From Deltaproteobacteria bacterium (GTDB lineage Bacteria > Myxococcota_A > UBA9160 > SMWR01): a stretch of DNA of 34,639 bases. The stretch covers positions 1 to 34,639 of the forward strand of contig JAHEEJ010000004.1 in assembly GCA_024640705.1 (NCBI GenBank), given 5' to 3'. Each line of letters starts with the position of its first letter. Position 1 is the stretch's first letter. The notes beneath the pieces are model-generated. The model saw nothing but the letters and a program-made list of their open reading frames with translations, did not search any database and was not told where the DNA came from. The position numbers were made by a program, and so were the translations under genes. Shown piece after piece: positions 15,851-22,634 of the stretch.

Positions 15851-17131
15851 TCACTCGGGAATGGGCTCGCTGCGTTGCTCGCCGCTCGTCAGATCCCGGA
15901 TCAATACCTCACCTCGCGCCACTTCGTCGGGGCCGAGCAGATGGATCTCTCGCGCTCCTGCGCGATCTGCGTCGGCCATCACCCGCTTGAGTCGGGGTTC
16001 GCCGAGTACGAGTTCGACGCTTCGGTTGTCGGCGCGCAGCGCTCGAGCCACCCGCACGGCGGCGGCGCGCTCCGCTTCTGAAAACGCGTAGACGACCGCA
16101 TCCAGGCTGCGCGGGAGTTCCGGCAGCCGCTTCTTCTCGCTGAGGAGTTCTGCGATGACGGAGTCGCCGAAGCCGAAGCCGACCGCGGGTGTCGCGGGGC
16201 CACCGAGTGTTTCGAGCAGGTGGTCGTAACGGCCGCCGCCACAAACGGCGCGCAATTCGCGTCCGGAGTCGAATGCTTCGAAGACGATGCCGGTGTAGTA
16301 GGCGAGCCCGCGAACGATCGAGGCGTCGAAGGCGATTCGATCCGCGTGGCCGTAGGCGTCGATCAATTCGAAGAGTCGCGTGATTTCCGCGAGCGCGGGA
16401 GAGTCCGCGCGAGCGATCTTCTGGGCTTCGGCGATGTCGCGCAATTTCAGGAACGACAGTACGAAGCGCGCGTCTTCGACCGGCAACCCGACCAGGCCCT
16501 TCGGATCGCGGAGCAGTTCGACGACCGCGTCTTCGCCGATCTTCCCCAGCTTGTCGATTGCGATGCACAGCGCGGGGAAGACTTCGGGTCGCTTCGCGAG
16601 CACCGTCTCGCGAAGCGTCTCTTCGAGCAGTGCCCGGCTGTTGATCCGGACCATCACATCGCCGCGCTCCAGGCCGAGTCGGTCGAGCAGGTGGAAGACC
16701 GAAGCGATCAGTTCCGCTTCGGCGGCGACCCCGGGCTCGCCCCAGATGTCCATGTTCCACTGGTAGTGCTCGCGGCGGCGCCCGCGGCTCATGCGCTCGT
16801 AGCGCCAGCACTGCGGAATGCTGAACCAGCGCAACGGCAGCCGCAGCGCGCCGCGGCGGGCCGCGACCATCCGCGCGATCTGCGGGGTGATTTCCGGTCG
16901 CAGCGCCAGGTGGCGGTCGTGCAGCGTGAAGTGATAGAGCTGGTCGACGATCTCCTCGCCCGCCTTGCGGATGAAAAGCTCCGCGTGCTCGAGCACGGGA
17001 GCGTCGATTTCCTCGAAGCCGAAGAGCGCCGCGGTGGCGCGGAAGTGCTCGAACAGCCAGTTTCGCAGCCGCAGATCCTCGGGATAGAAGTCGCGGGTGC
17101 CTCTCGGGGCCTGGAGGGGTTCTTTGCTCAC
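15851..17131 (-). CDS. hisS: Histidyl-tRNA synthetase, organelle-like subclass
   Basis: This class II aminoacyl-tRNA synthetase charges tRNA-His in the cytoplasm. Features in order are PRGTRDFYPEDLRLRNWLF (N-terminus and motif 1 region), ALRPEITPQIARMV, motif 2 RYERMSRGRRREHYQW, the histidine-binding RGLAYYTGIVFE, motif 3 near GFGFGDSVIAELL, and a C-terminal anticodon-binding domain (about 330-426). From GTG 17131 the product is 426 residues, close to E. coli HisS (424), and begins near the usual N-terminus. An in-frame ATG at 17170 would add 13 residues and has no Shine-Dalgarno; starts further upstream would run into the divergent lipoprotein gene. The RLRNWLF and RGRRREHYQWNMDI wording recalls plant organelle HisRS more than E. 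coli HisS. HisZ is less likely because the anticodon domain is present. Confidence 0.93.
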   Translation of the reverse strand: MSKEPLQAPRGTRDFYPEDLRLRNWLFEHFRATAALFGFEEIDAPVLEHAELFIRKAGEEIVDQLYHFTLHDRHLALRPEITPQIARMVAARRGALRLPLRWFSIPQCWRYERMSRGRRREHYQWNMDIWGEPGVAAEAELIASVFHLLDRLGLERGDVMVRINSRALLEETLRETVLAKRPEVFPALCIAIDKLGKIGEDAVVELLRDPKGLVGLPVEDARFVLSFLKLRDIAEAQKIARADSPALAEITRLFELIDAYGHADRIAFDASIVRGLAYYTGIVFEAFDSGRELRAVCGGGRYDHLLETLGGPATPAVGFGFGDSVIAELLSEKKRLPELPRSLDAVVYAFSEAERAAAVRVARALRADNRSVELVLGEPRLKRVMADADRAGAREIHLLGPDEVARGEVLIRDLTSGEQRSEPIPE

Positions 17132-17247
17132 GGGCCCAGTATCACATCCGGGCTGGCTCGGCGCCTCCATCGGGCGTCGAAAATAGTGTCGATCTGCTGC
17201 AGAGGTTGCTACCCCCTTCCGGGTTCGCACACGATCTCGGAGGACCC

Positions 17248-18570
17248 ATGTCGACCCGTTGCTACGCATTGGTACTGATGTTTCTCATCACGGGTGCTCT
17301 CGCCGCCTGTGGAGCCGAAGAGGCGCCTACGAAAGCCGCCCCCGAAAAACCCGCAGCCGCCAAGACCGCTGCTGCGCCGGCTGCGGCCCAGAAACCGGCC
17401 ACGCCCGACACGCTTCCCAATGGGATCGTGCTCGCGCTGGCCCAGTTCGTGACCGAGGATGGCAAGCCCGTGCCGGGCCCCGCGCGGCTCGAGTTCCTCT
17501 ACCGCGAAGGCGGCGCATGGAAGACCTCCGTGTTCGAGGACCCCGAAAGCAACGTCTTCCACAAAGCGATGGTCTACGACGCGGGCGATGGGCCCCGGTT
17601 GCTCACGCTCGGCGGAACCCGCGCTCTGCTCAAGACCTGGGAGCTCACGGATGCCGGCCTGGTGCCGACGGTGCTCTGGGAAAAGGATTTCGGCGGCAAG
17701 TTCAGTCGGATGCGCGATGCCGAGATCGGCGACCTCAAGGGCGACGGGACCGCGAGCCTCGCGGTAGCCACGCACGACCAGGGCGTCGTCGCCGTGGTGC
17801 ACCCCACAGGCGATGGCTACGAGGTCGAGGAACTCGACAAGGCGGAGAACATCTTCGTCCACGAGATCGAGGTCGGCGATTTGAATGGTGACGGGGTCCT
17901 CGAGATCTACGCGACCCCGAGCGAGCCCAATCGCCTCGACGGAACGCCCCAGAAGGGCGAGGTCGTCCGCTACGTCCCGGCCGCGGGCGGCCAGCGGACC
18001 GTGGTAGCGGACCTCGGCGAGCGCCACGCCAAGGAAATTCTCGTCGCCGATGTCGACGGGGACGGACGCCAGGAACTCTACGTCTCCGTCGAGGGAGAGA
18101 TCGAGGGCGAGGGCGGCGCCAAGCGCATCAAGTCGCCGGTCCAGATTCTTCGCTTCGAGGCGGACACGCCCGCCGACCAGGGTGTCGTGATCGCCGAGAT
18201 CAAGGATTCGCTGAGCCGCTTCCTGACGGTCGGTGACGTCGACGGCGATGGCAAGAACGAGATGATCGCCGCGGCGTTCAGCAGTGGATTGTGGCTGCTC
18301 CGCCCGGGCGACGATCCCAAGGCCGAGTGGAAGGCCGAGCTGGTCGATCGCGATTCAGCGGGATTCGAGCACGCCGCGATCCTGACGGATCTGGATGGAG
18401 ACGGGACCGTCGAACTCTACGTGGCGAGCGATCGCCACAAAGAAGTCCGCCGCTACGTGTGGGACGGTCGGCGCATGAAGCGCGAGGTCATCTACAAACG
18501 CCCCGACGATCGCCCAATCTTCACCTGGAACCTGATGCCGGTCCCGATGGAACTGATCCCCAAGAACTAG
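17248..18570 (+). CDS. FG-GAP/VCBS-repeat lipoprotein
   Basis: This is a 440-residue predicted lipoprotein. GGAGG at 17239-17243 selects ATG 17248. A short signal sequence ends in lipobox LAAC with the modified Cys21, followed by an Ala/Pro/Lys-rich linker to about residue 55. The body has at least five calcium-loop-like repeats of the FG-GAP/VCBS kind: IGDLKGDGTASLAV, VGDLNGDGVLEIYA, VADVDGDGRQELYV, VGDVDGDGKNEMIA and LTDLDGDGTVELYV. These suggest a beta-propeller of about seven blades. No catalytic motif is visible. It probably sits on the periplasmic or outer face of an envelope membrane; a ligand-binding or scaffold role is likely but unproven. The gene is divergent from hisS and convergent with the HIT gene, so it seems to be a single-gene unit. 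Confidence 0.87.
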   Translation: MSTRCYALVLMFLITGALAACGAEEAPTKAAPEKPAAAKTAAAPAAAQKPATPDTLPNGIVLALAQFVTEDGKPVPGPARLEFLYREGGAWKTSVFEDPESNVFHKAMVYDAGDGPRLLTLGGTRALLKTWELTDAGLVPTVLWEKDFGGKFSRMRDAEIGDLKGDGTASLAVATHDQGVVAVVHPTGDGYEVEELDKAENIFVHEIEVGDLNGDGVLEIYATPSEPNRLDGTPQKGEVVRYVPAAGGQRTVVADLGERHAKEILVADVDGDGRQELYVSVEGEIEGEGGAKRIKSPVQILRFEADTPADQGVVIAEIKDSLSRFLTVGDVDGDGKNEMIAAAFSSGLWLLRPGDDPKAEWKAELVDRDSAGFEHAAILTDLDGDGTVELYVASDRHKEVRRYVWDGRRMKREVIYKRPDDRPIFTWNLMPVPMELIPKN

Positions 18571-18647
18571 CCGGCCGCTCGCTTCAGAGATCCGACAGCC
18601 GGCGCTGTTCGCCTGGAATTCGGTTCACGGCACGCGTGCTGCTTGGC

Positions 18648-18714
18648 GGGGAGTCGGGGGGAAGGGGCATTCGCTCAGGCCCATGTCGCTCACACCCCTT
18701 CCCCCCGACTCCCC
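18648..18714. repeat. Palindromic hairpin element 1 (20-bp perfect stem)
   Basis: Arms at 18648-18667 and 18695-18714 are perfectly complementary over 20 bp (left arm begins GGGGAGTCGG) and enclose a 27-base loop. The loop contains CTCA-GG-CCCATGTCGC. The same core occurs in reverse orientation in the loop of element 2. It could act as a bidirectional terminator, a REP-like element, or both. Confidence 0.75.
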
Positions 18715-18783
18715 TGCGGACCCGCTTGCCCGCGTGAAGGCAAACCCGCGTATTCCAGGGCCGCCTTCGAAGAGAGCGTTACG

Positions 18784-18853
18784 TGGGTGCGGTGAGGGGA
18801 GGCCAGCGGGCGACATGGGGTTTGAGCCCGATGGTCTCCCCTCACCGCACCCA
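18784..18853. repeat. Palindromic hairpin element 2 (21-bp stem, one G-U)
   Basis: Arms at 18784-18804 and 18833-18853 pair over 21 positions (left arm begins TGGGTGCGGTG). The single mismatch (G18802 with T18835) is a G-U pair in plus-strand RNA. The 28-base loop carries GCGACATGGGG-TT-TGAG, the reverse complement of the loop core in element 1. The stems of the two elements differ in sequence, yet each is self-complementary. Confidence 0.75.
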
Positions 18854-18905
18854 GGCGGCCATCCAATAGAAAGGGCCGTCACTGACGGCGCTGGCGGGGC
18901 CCCAG

Positions 18906-19244
18906 TTAACCGGGTGGCCAATTCAGGGGGCGGCCTCCGAGGATGTGGAGGTGGAGGTGGAAGACGGTTTGGCCTGAGCCGGCTCCGTTGTTGATGACGA
19001 CGCGGTAGTTCTCCAGGCCGGCCTCCGCGGCCACCCGATTGGCGACCAGCAGCAGGTGGCCGAGCAGCGATTCGTCGCCTTGCTCCGCGGCGGACAAGCT
19101 CTCGATCGGTTTTCTCGGGATGACCAGCAGGTGGGTCGGCGCAACCGGGTTGACGTCCCGGAAGGCCAGCGCGCGATCGTCCTCATAGACGACGTCTGCG
19201 GGGATCTCTCCGCGCTCGATTCTTCCGAAGATCGTGTCGGCCAT
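18906..19244 (-). CDS. HIT-family (histidine triad) nucleotide-binding protein, HinT-like
   Basis: This 112-residue cytoplasmic protein of the HIT superfamily is most like HinT (purine nucleoside phosphoramidase, AMP-lysine/AMP-NH2 hydrolysis). The N-terminal [20 protein letters not shown] and the middle [13 protein letters not shown] are standard. The triad [10 protein letters not shown] places histidines at 96, 98 and 100, with H100 the expected nucleophile by family alignment. The C-terminus PLNWPPG matches the short Trp-Pro end of HinT. Length is normal. The gene is divergent from the topoisomerase gene, with a 246-bp space between, and convergent with the lipoprotein gene. No strong Shine-Dalgarno is seen before ATG 19244. 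The physiological substrate is unknown. Confidence 0.94.
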   Translation of the reverse strand: MADTIFGRIERGEIPADVVYEDDRALAFRDVNPVAPTHLLVIPRKPIESLSAAEQGDESLLGHLLLVANRVAAEAGLENYRVVINNGAGSGQTVFHLHLHILGGRPLNWPPG

Positions 19245-19415
19245 CGAAGACCATGAAGCCTGCCGGAACGGGCACTTACGCGCAACCTACCCGCGGGGAA
19301 ACAGCACCACCTCAAGTCGATGGGCGATTCCCCCGACCCCTCACCCGCCCGGTCCCGCGCGCCGACTGCGCGCGGTTCCAGCTGCGCCAATTTCAGGGGG
19401 GGATTGGCGTCGGAG

Positions 19416-19444
19416 TTGTCAGGCGCGGATCACCGGGCTAAGGA
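19416..19444 (+). promoter_or_regulatory. Weak sigma70-like promoter candidate upstream of the topoisomerase gene
   Basis: TTGTCA (19416-19421) is followed by a 17-base spacer and TAAGGA (19439-19444). The -35 is good and the -10 poor. It would give a leader of about 40 bases before the TTG start at 19491. Confidence 0.25.
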
Positions 19445-19477
19445 TGAGCCCCATTCGCCGGGTGCCTTCCCGCCAAC

Positions 19478-19493
19478 GGAGCTGAAAACTTTG
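19478..19493 (+). promoter_or_regulatory. Ribosome-binding site deciding the TTG start of the topoisomerase
   Basis: GGAG at 19478-19481 lies 9 bases before TTG 19491, which opens the conserved GKALVITEKPSVARDI. The upstream ATG at 19320 would add 57 residues of low-complexity sequence with no family match. Confidence 0.5.
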
Positions 19494-22316
19494 GGTAAAG
19501 CGCTCGTCATCACCGAAAAGCCCAGCGTCGCACGCGATATCACCGGCGTGCTCGGCGGCTTCACCGAACACGACGGCTACTTCGAGAACGATACCCACGT
19601 CGTGACCTTTGCGGTCGGGCACCTCTTCGAGTTGCTCACACCCGAGGAAGTGGACGACAAATACAAGCGCTGGACGCTCGACGCGCTGCCGATTTTGCCG
19701 GACGAATTCCAGCTGAAGCCGAAGAAGGGCCAGAGCGAGCGAATCCGAACGATCAAAAAACTCTTGCAGCGCGACGATGTCGACAGCGTCGTCAACGCGT
19801 GTGACGCGGGGCGCGAGGGAGAACTGATCTTCCGCGAAATCGTCGACACCCTGAACTCGAAAAAGCCGGTTCGCAGGCTCTGGCTCCAGTCGATGACCAG
19901 CACTGCGATCCGCAAGGGTTTCGAGGATTTGCAGCCGGGTTCGGAGTTCGATGGTCTCGCGGCCTCCGCGGCGTGTCGCGCCCAGAGCGATTGGATGATC
20001 GGCATGAACGCGACGCGCGCACTCACCAAGCGCCTGAAGAGCCGCAAGGAAAAGACCGCCTGGTCGGCGGGGCGCGTGCAGACGCCAACCCTCGCGATGT
20101 TGGTCGATCAGGAGTTCAAGATCCTGGCCCACGTGCCGCGCCCGTATTGGCAGGTGCTCGCCAGCTTCGATCACGACGGCAATACCTATCAGGGGACCTG
20201 GTTCGATCCGAGCTTCAAGGCGGGCGAAGACGCCGAACTCAAGGACGACCGGATCTTCGACGAGAAACGCGCGGCGGCCATCGTCGCTGCGATCGCCGGT
20301 CAAGCGGCGATCGCCGAAGAGACCCGCAAACCCTCCCGGGAATCTGCGCCGACGTTATTCAACCTGACGAGCTTGCAGCGCGAGGGAAACCGACGCTTCG
20401 GTTGGTCGGCACGACGAACGCTGAGTGCCGCACAGCGCTGTTACGAGCGCCACAAGATTCTCACCTACCCCAGAACCGACTCGAATTGTCTGCCCAATGA
20501 TTATCGAGAAGTCGTCGACGAGACGATTGCCAGTTTCGCCAACGGCGCGGGGCAGCTCGGCGGCGAATTTTCCGAATACGCAGCGGCGGCCGCTCAGCTC
20601 GAGAAGGCGGGGCTCGTCAATGCCGAGCGGACGTTCGACGACTCGAAGGTCTCCGACCACTTTGCGGTGATTCCGACTGGAACCCTGCCCGAGGCTCCGC
20701 TGACCGGTGACGACAAGCGCCTCTTCGATCTCGTGGTCCGACGTTTTCTCGGGAACTTCTTTCCGCCGGCTGTCTGGGAGCGCGTCGAGCGCGTGACCGA
20801 TGTCCAGGGCGAGAAGTTCCGCACCCGTGCGCGCTCACTCAAGGAAGCGGGCTGGCGCACGGTGCTTCCGCCTGCGAGCGAGGACACGGAGATCGCGGTG
20901 CTCGATCCGCTGGTGCCGGGCGAGAACGCCGCGAGTGGAGTTGCCGTGCGCACGGTTTCAACCGAATCGGCGTCCGACGAGACCCGCCCGCCCGCCCGAA
21001 TTACCGAGGCGCGCCTGCTCTCGTTGATGGAAAACGCCGGCAAGCTCGTGGAGGACGAAGATCACGCCGCGGCGATCGACGAAAAGGGCATCGGCACGCC
21101 GGCGACCCGCGCGGATGTGATCGAGAACCTGATCGCCAAGGGCTACGTGGTGAGGGTCGCGAAGGCGTTGCGGCCGAGCGTGAAGGGGATCCGGCTGATC
21201 GACACCCTCCACCGCATCAACATCGCCCGCCTGACTTCTCCGGAACTCACGGGCGAGATCGAGCACCACCTGCTCGAAGTCGAGCGCGGCTCGCGCAAGG
21301 CGGCGGATTTCATGACCGAGATCACGAATTACGCCTGTGAGATCGTCGAAACCGCGAAGACCTTCGAGTATGAAGACCTCTACGATACGAAGACTCCGCT
21401 CGGCAAATGCCCGTCCTGTGGCAAGCCGGTCTTCGAGATGGCCTGGTTCTATCGCTGCGTCGAAGAACCCGGTGTCGAGCGCGAGGACGATTGCCCGATG
21501 CGATTCTGGAAGGACACCTCGGGGCGCTACCTCGATCGCGACGCCGTTTCGGCGCTGCTGCGCGATGGCAAGACCGGGACCCTGGACGGTTTTACGGCGC
21601 GCAACGGCCGCACCTACAAGGGTTACATCGAAGTCGACCACGACGAGTGGAAACTCGTGGTGAAGTCGCTCGGCTACAACGAGGGCGAGGGTGTCAGTGA
21701 ACTCGTCGAATACGACGTGAATCCCGATCCGCTGGGCCCGTGCCCGTTCGGCGAAGGCTGCTCGATCGTCGAGTCGCCCACGCATTACCTCTGCGAGCGC
21801 CAACTCAAGATCGATCAACTCAAGACGGAGAAGGCCGAAAGGGGCGAGCCGAAACTGCCCAAGGGCGAGAAGGATCCCGAAATCGAGGCGCTTCCCAAGG
21901 GTTGTGGCTTCGTGTTCCCGCGAACGGTCTGCAAGCGGGAAATCACTCGGGACGAAGCCGAAGTCTACCTCGCCAACCGCAAGACTGATTTGTTGGAAGA
22001 TTTTACTTCGCGGTTCGGCCGACCGTTCTCGGCAATTCTGGTTCTCAAGGAAACGGGCCGGCACGGTTTCGAGTTCCCGCCCCGCAAGCCCCGCGCTGGC
22101 AAGGCGGGGGAAGACGGGGACGCCACGACGAAACGCAAGAAGAAGACGACCAAGAAGAAGACGAAGAAAAAGACGACCAAGAAAAAGACGACGAAGAAAA
22201 AGACGACCAAGAAGAAGACGGCCAAGAAAAAAACGGCCAAGAAAAAGACGACCAAGAAGAAGGCTGTGAAAAAGAAGGCCGCCAAGAAGAAGACGGCCGC
22301 CGAACCGCCCTCCTAG
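19491..22316 (+). CDS. topB: Type IA DNA topoisomerase (TopB/topoisomerase III-like) with Lys-rich tail
   Basis: This 941-residue enzyme relaxes or decatenates DNA through transient single-strand breaks. The toprim domain shows VITEKPS (E9) and CDAGREGELIF (D105, E109, E111); the DAGREGE form is the TopB-type version. The active-site tyrosine is Y326 in LTYPRTDS. QTPTLAMLVDQE and GIGTPATRADVIENL are further family motifs. After about residue 640 come topoisomerase C-terminal repeats and a cysteine pair (CPSCGKPVFEMAW) resembling a degenerate zinc ribbon. Residues of about 881-938 are KKKT/AKKK repeats like histone H1, probably for non-specific DNA binding. TTG 19491 is chosen because it sits just before the first conserved residue and has GGAG 9 bases upstream. 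The gene stands alone, divergent from HIT. The topB symbol is by resemblance; topA-like housekeeping use is possible. Confidence 0.92.
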   Translation: MGKALVITEKPSVARDITGVLGGFTEHDGYFENDTHVVTFAVGHLFELLTPEEVDDKYKRWTLDALPILPDEFQLKPKKGQSERIRTIKKLLQRDDVDSVVNACDAGREGELIFREIVDTLNSKKPVRRLWLQSMTSTAIRKGFEDLQPGSEFDGLAASAACRAQSDWMIGMNATRALTKRLKSRKEKTAWSAGRVQTPTLAMLVDQEFKILAHVPRPYWQVLASFDHDGNTYQGTWFDPSFKAGEDAELKDDRIFDEKRAAAIVAAIAGQAAIAEETRKPSRESAPTLFNLTSLQREGNRRFGWSARRTLSAAQRCYERHKILTYPRTDSNCLPNDYREVVDETIASFANGAGQLGGEFSEYAAAAAQLEKAGLVNAERTFDDSKVSDHFAVIPTGTLPEAPLTGDDKRLFDLVVRRFLGNFFPPAVWERVERVTDVQGEKFRTRARSLKEAGWRTVLPPASEDTEIAVLDPLVPGENAASGVAVRTVSTESASDETRPPARITEARLLSLMENAGKLVEDEDHAAAIDEKGIGTPATRADVIENLIAKGYVVRVAKALRPSVKGIRLIDTLHRINIARLTSPELTGEIEHHLLEVERGSRKAADFMTEITNYACEIVETAKTFEYEDLYDTKTPLGKCPSCGKPVFEMAWFYRCVEEPGVEREDDCPMRFWKDTSGRYLDRDAVSALLRDGKTGTLDGFTARNGRTYKGYIEVDHDEWKLVVKSLGYNEGEGVSELVEYDVNPDPLGPCPFGEGCSIVESPTHYLCERQLKIDQLKTEKAERGEPKLPKGEKDPEIEALPKGCGFVFPRTVCKREITRDEAEVYLANRKTDLLEDFTSRFGRPFSAILVLKETGRHGFEFPPRKPRAGKAGEDGDATTKRKKKTTKKKTKKKTTKKKTTKKKTTKKKTAKKKTAKKKTTKKKAVKKKAAKKKTAAEPPS
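22131..22303 (+). repeat. In-frame lysine/threonine repeat tract at the 3' end of the topoisomerase gene
   Basis: Tandem variants of AAGAAGACGACC / AAGAAAAAGACG encode repeated KKKTT and AKKKT units. Lysine codons alternate AAG and AAA, and T/A/V substitutions are scattered. The tract is purine-rich and slippage-prone, so copy number may vary between strains. Confidence 0.8.
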
Positions 22317-22396
22317 CGCTTCGGTTCGTCGCCGCGCTGATCGCGATTTCCCCTGTTTCCGTCTCGGATCCGAGTTGAAGCTCGGAGAGATCGCCT

Positions 22397-22430
22397 GGCA
22401 ACTCGAGTTGGCCTAGAAGTTGCCGATTTT
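22397..22430 (+). terminator. Possible intrinsic terminator after the topoisomerase gene
   Basis: GGCAAC (22397-22402) pairs with GTTGCC (22419-22424), and GATTTT follows. The palindrome CAACTCGAGTTG (22399-22410) offers an alternative fold. The T-tract is short. It lies 80 bp after the stop codon. Confidence 0.35.
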
Positions 22431-22443
22431 GCATCAAAACTCG

Positions 22444-22472
22444 TTGTCATCGGAATCATCTCACGGTAATAA
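22444..22472 (+). promoter_or_regulatory. Sigma70-like promoter candidate for the DUF1302 gene
   Basis: TTGTCA (22444-22449), a 17-base spacer and TAATAA (22467-22472) lie in a locally AT-richer patch. It predicts a start near 22479 and a leader of about 155 bases before ATG 22635. Confidence 0.4.
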
Positions 22473-22634
22473 CTCCGAGTGGGTCTCCGGGGGGAAGACC
22501 TCAGCCACACCGAGGTGTCGGGCCGACTCGAGGCAGGCTGTCGGATCTCGACCCCAGCATTCGGTAGGCGCCTCCGCAGGCCAACGCGTTTCGCTGCGGG
22601 GGTGTCGGCGTTGGGGGGATTCGCGGCGCTGCAG

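Larger units (their letters stand above)
18571..18905. other. Non-coding spacer between convergent genes, with two long hairpins
   Basis: This 335-bp stretch lies between two convergent stop codons. It holds the two palindromic elements listed separately. ORFs crossing it on both strands read through the palindromes and look artefactual. Apart from the hairpins I see no gene or promoter. Confidence 0.7.
22317..22634. other. Non-coding spacer upstream of the DUF1302 gene
   Basis: This 318-bp stretch holds a possible terminator (22397-22430) for the topoisomerase gene and a promoter candidate (22444-22472) for the next gene. The frame of the DUF1302 gene is open back to GTG 22479, but that extension does not look like protein of the family. 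Nothing else was recognised. Confidence 0.55.

Noticed and set aside
18625-18994. Small ORFs on both strands across the lipoprotein/HIT spacer
   Set aside because: They are translations of the palindromic hairpins and part of the HIT gene, with no start signal or family match.
19320-19490. ATG start of the topoisomerase at 19320
   Set aside because: The added 57 residues are Pro/Ser/Ala-rich, without family similarity, and TTG 19491 has a ribosome site.
22131-22303. Short tandem repeats resembling a CRISPR or satellite array
   Set aside because: Units are in frame, vary by single codons, have no spacers and encode the lysine-rich tail.
22479-22634. GTG start of the DUF1302 gene at 22479
   Set aside because: It would put about 52 unrelated residues before an otherwise clear signal peptide.
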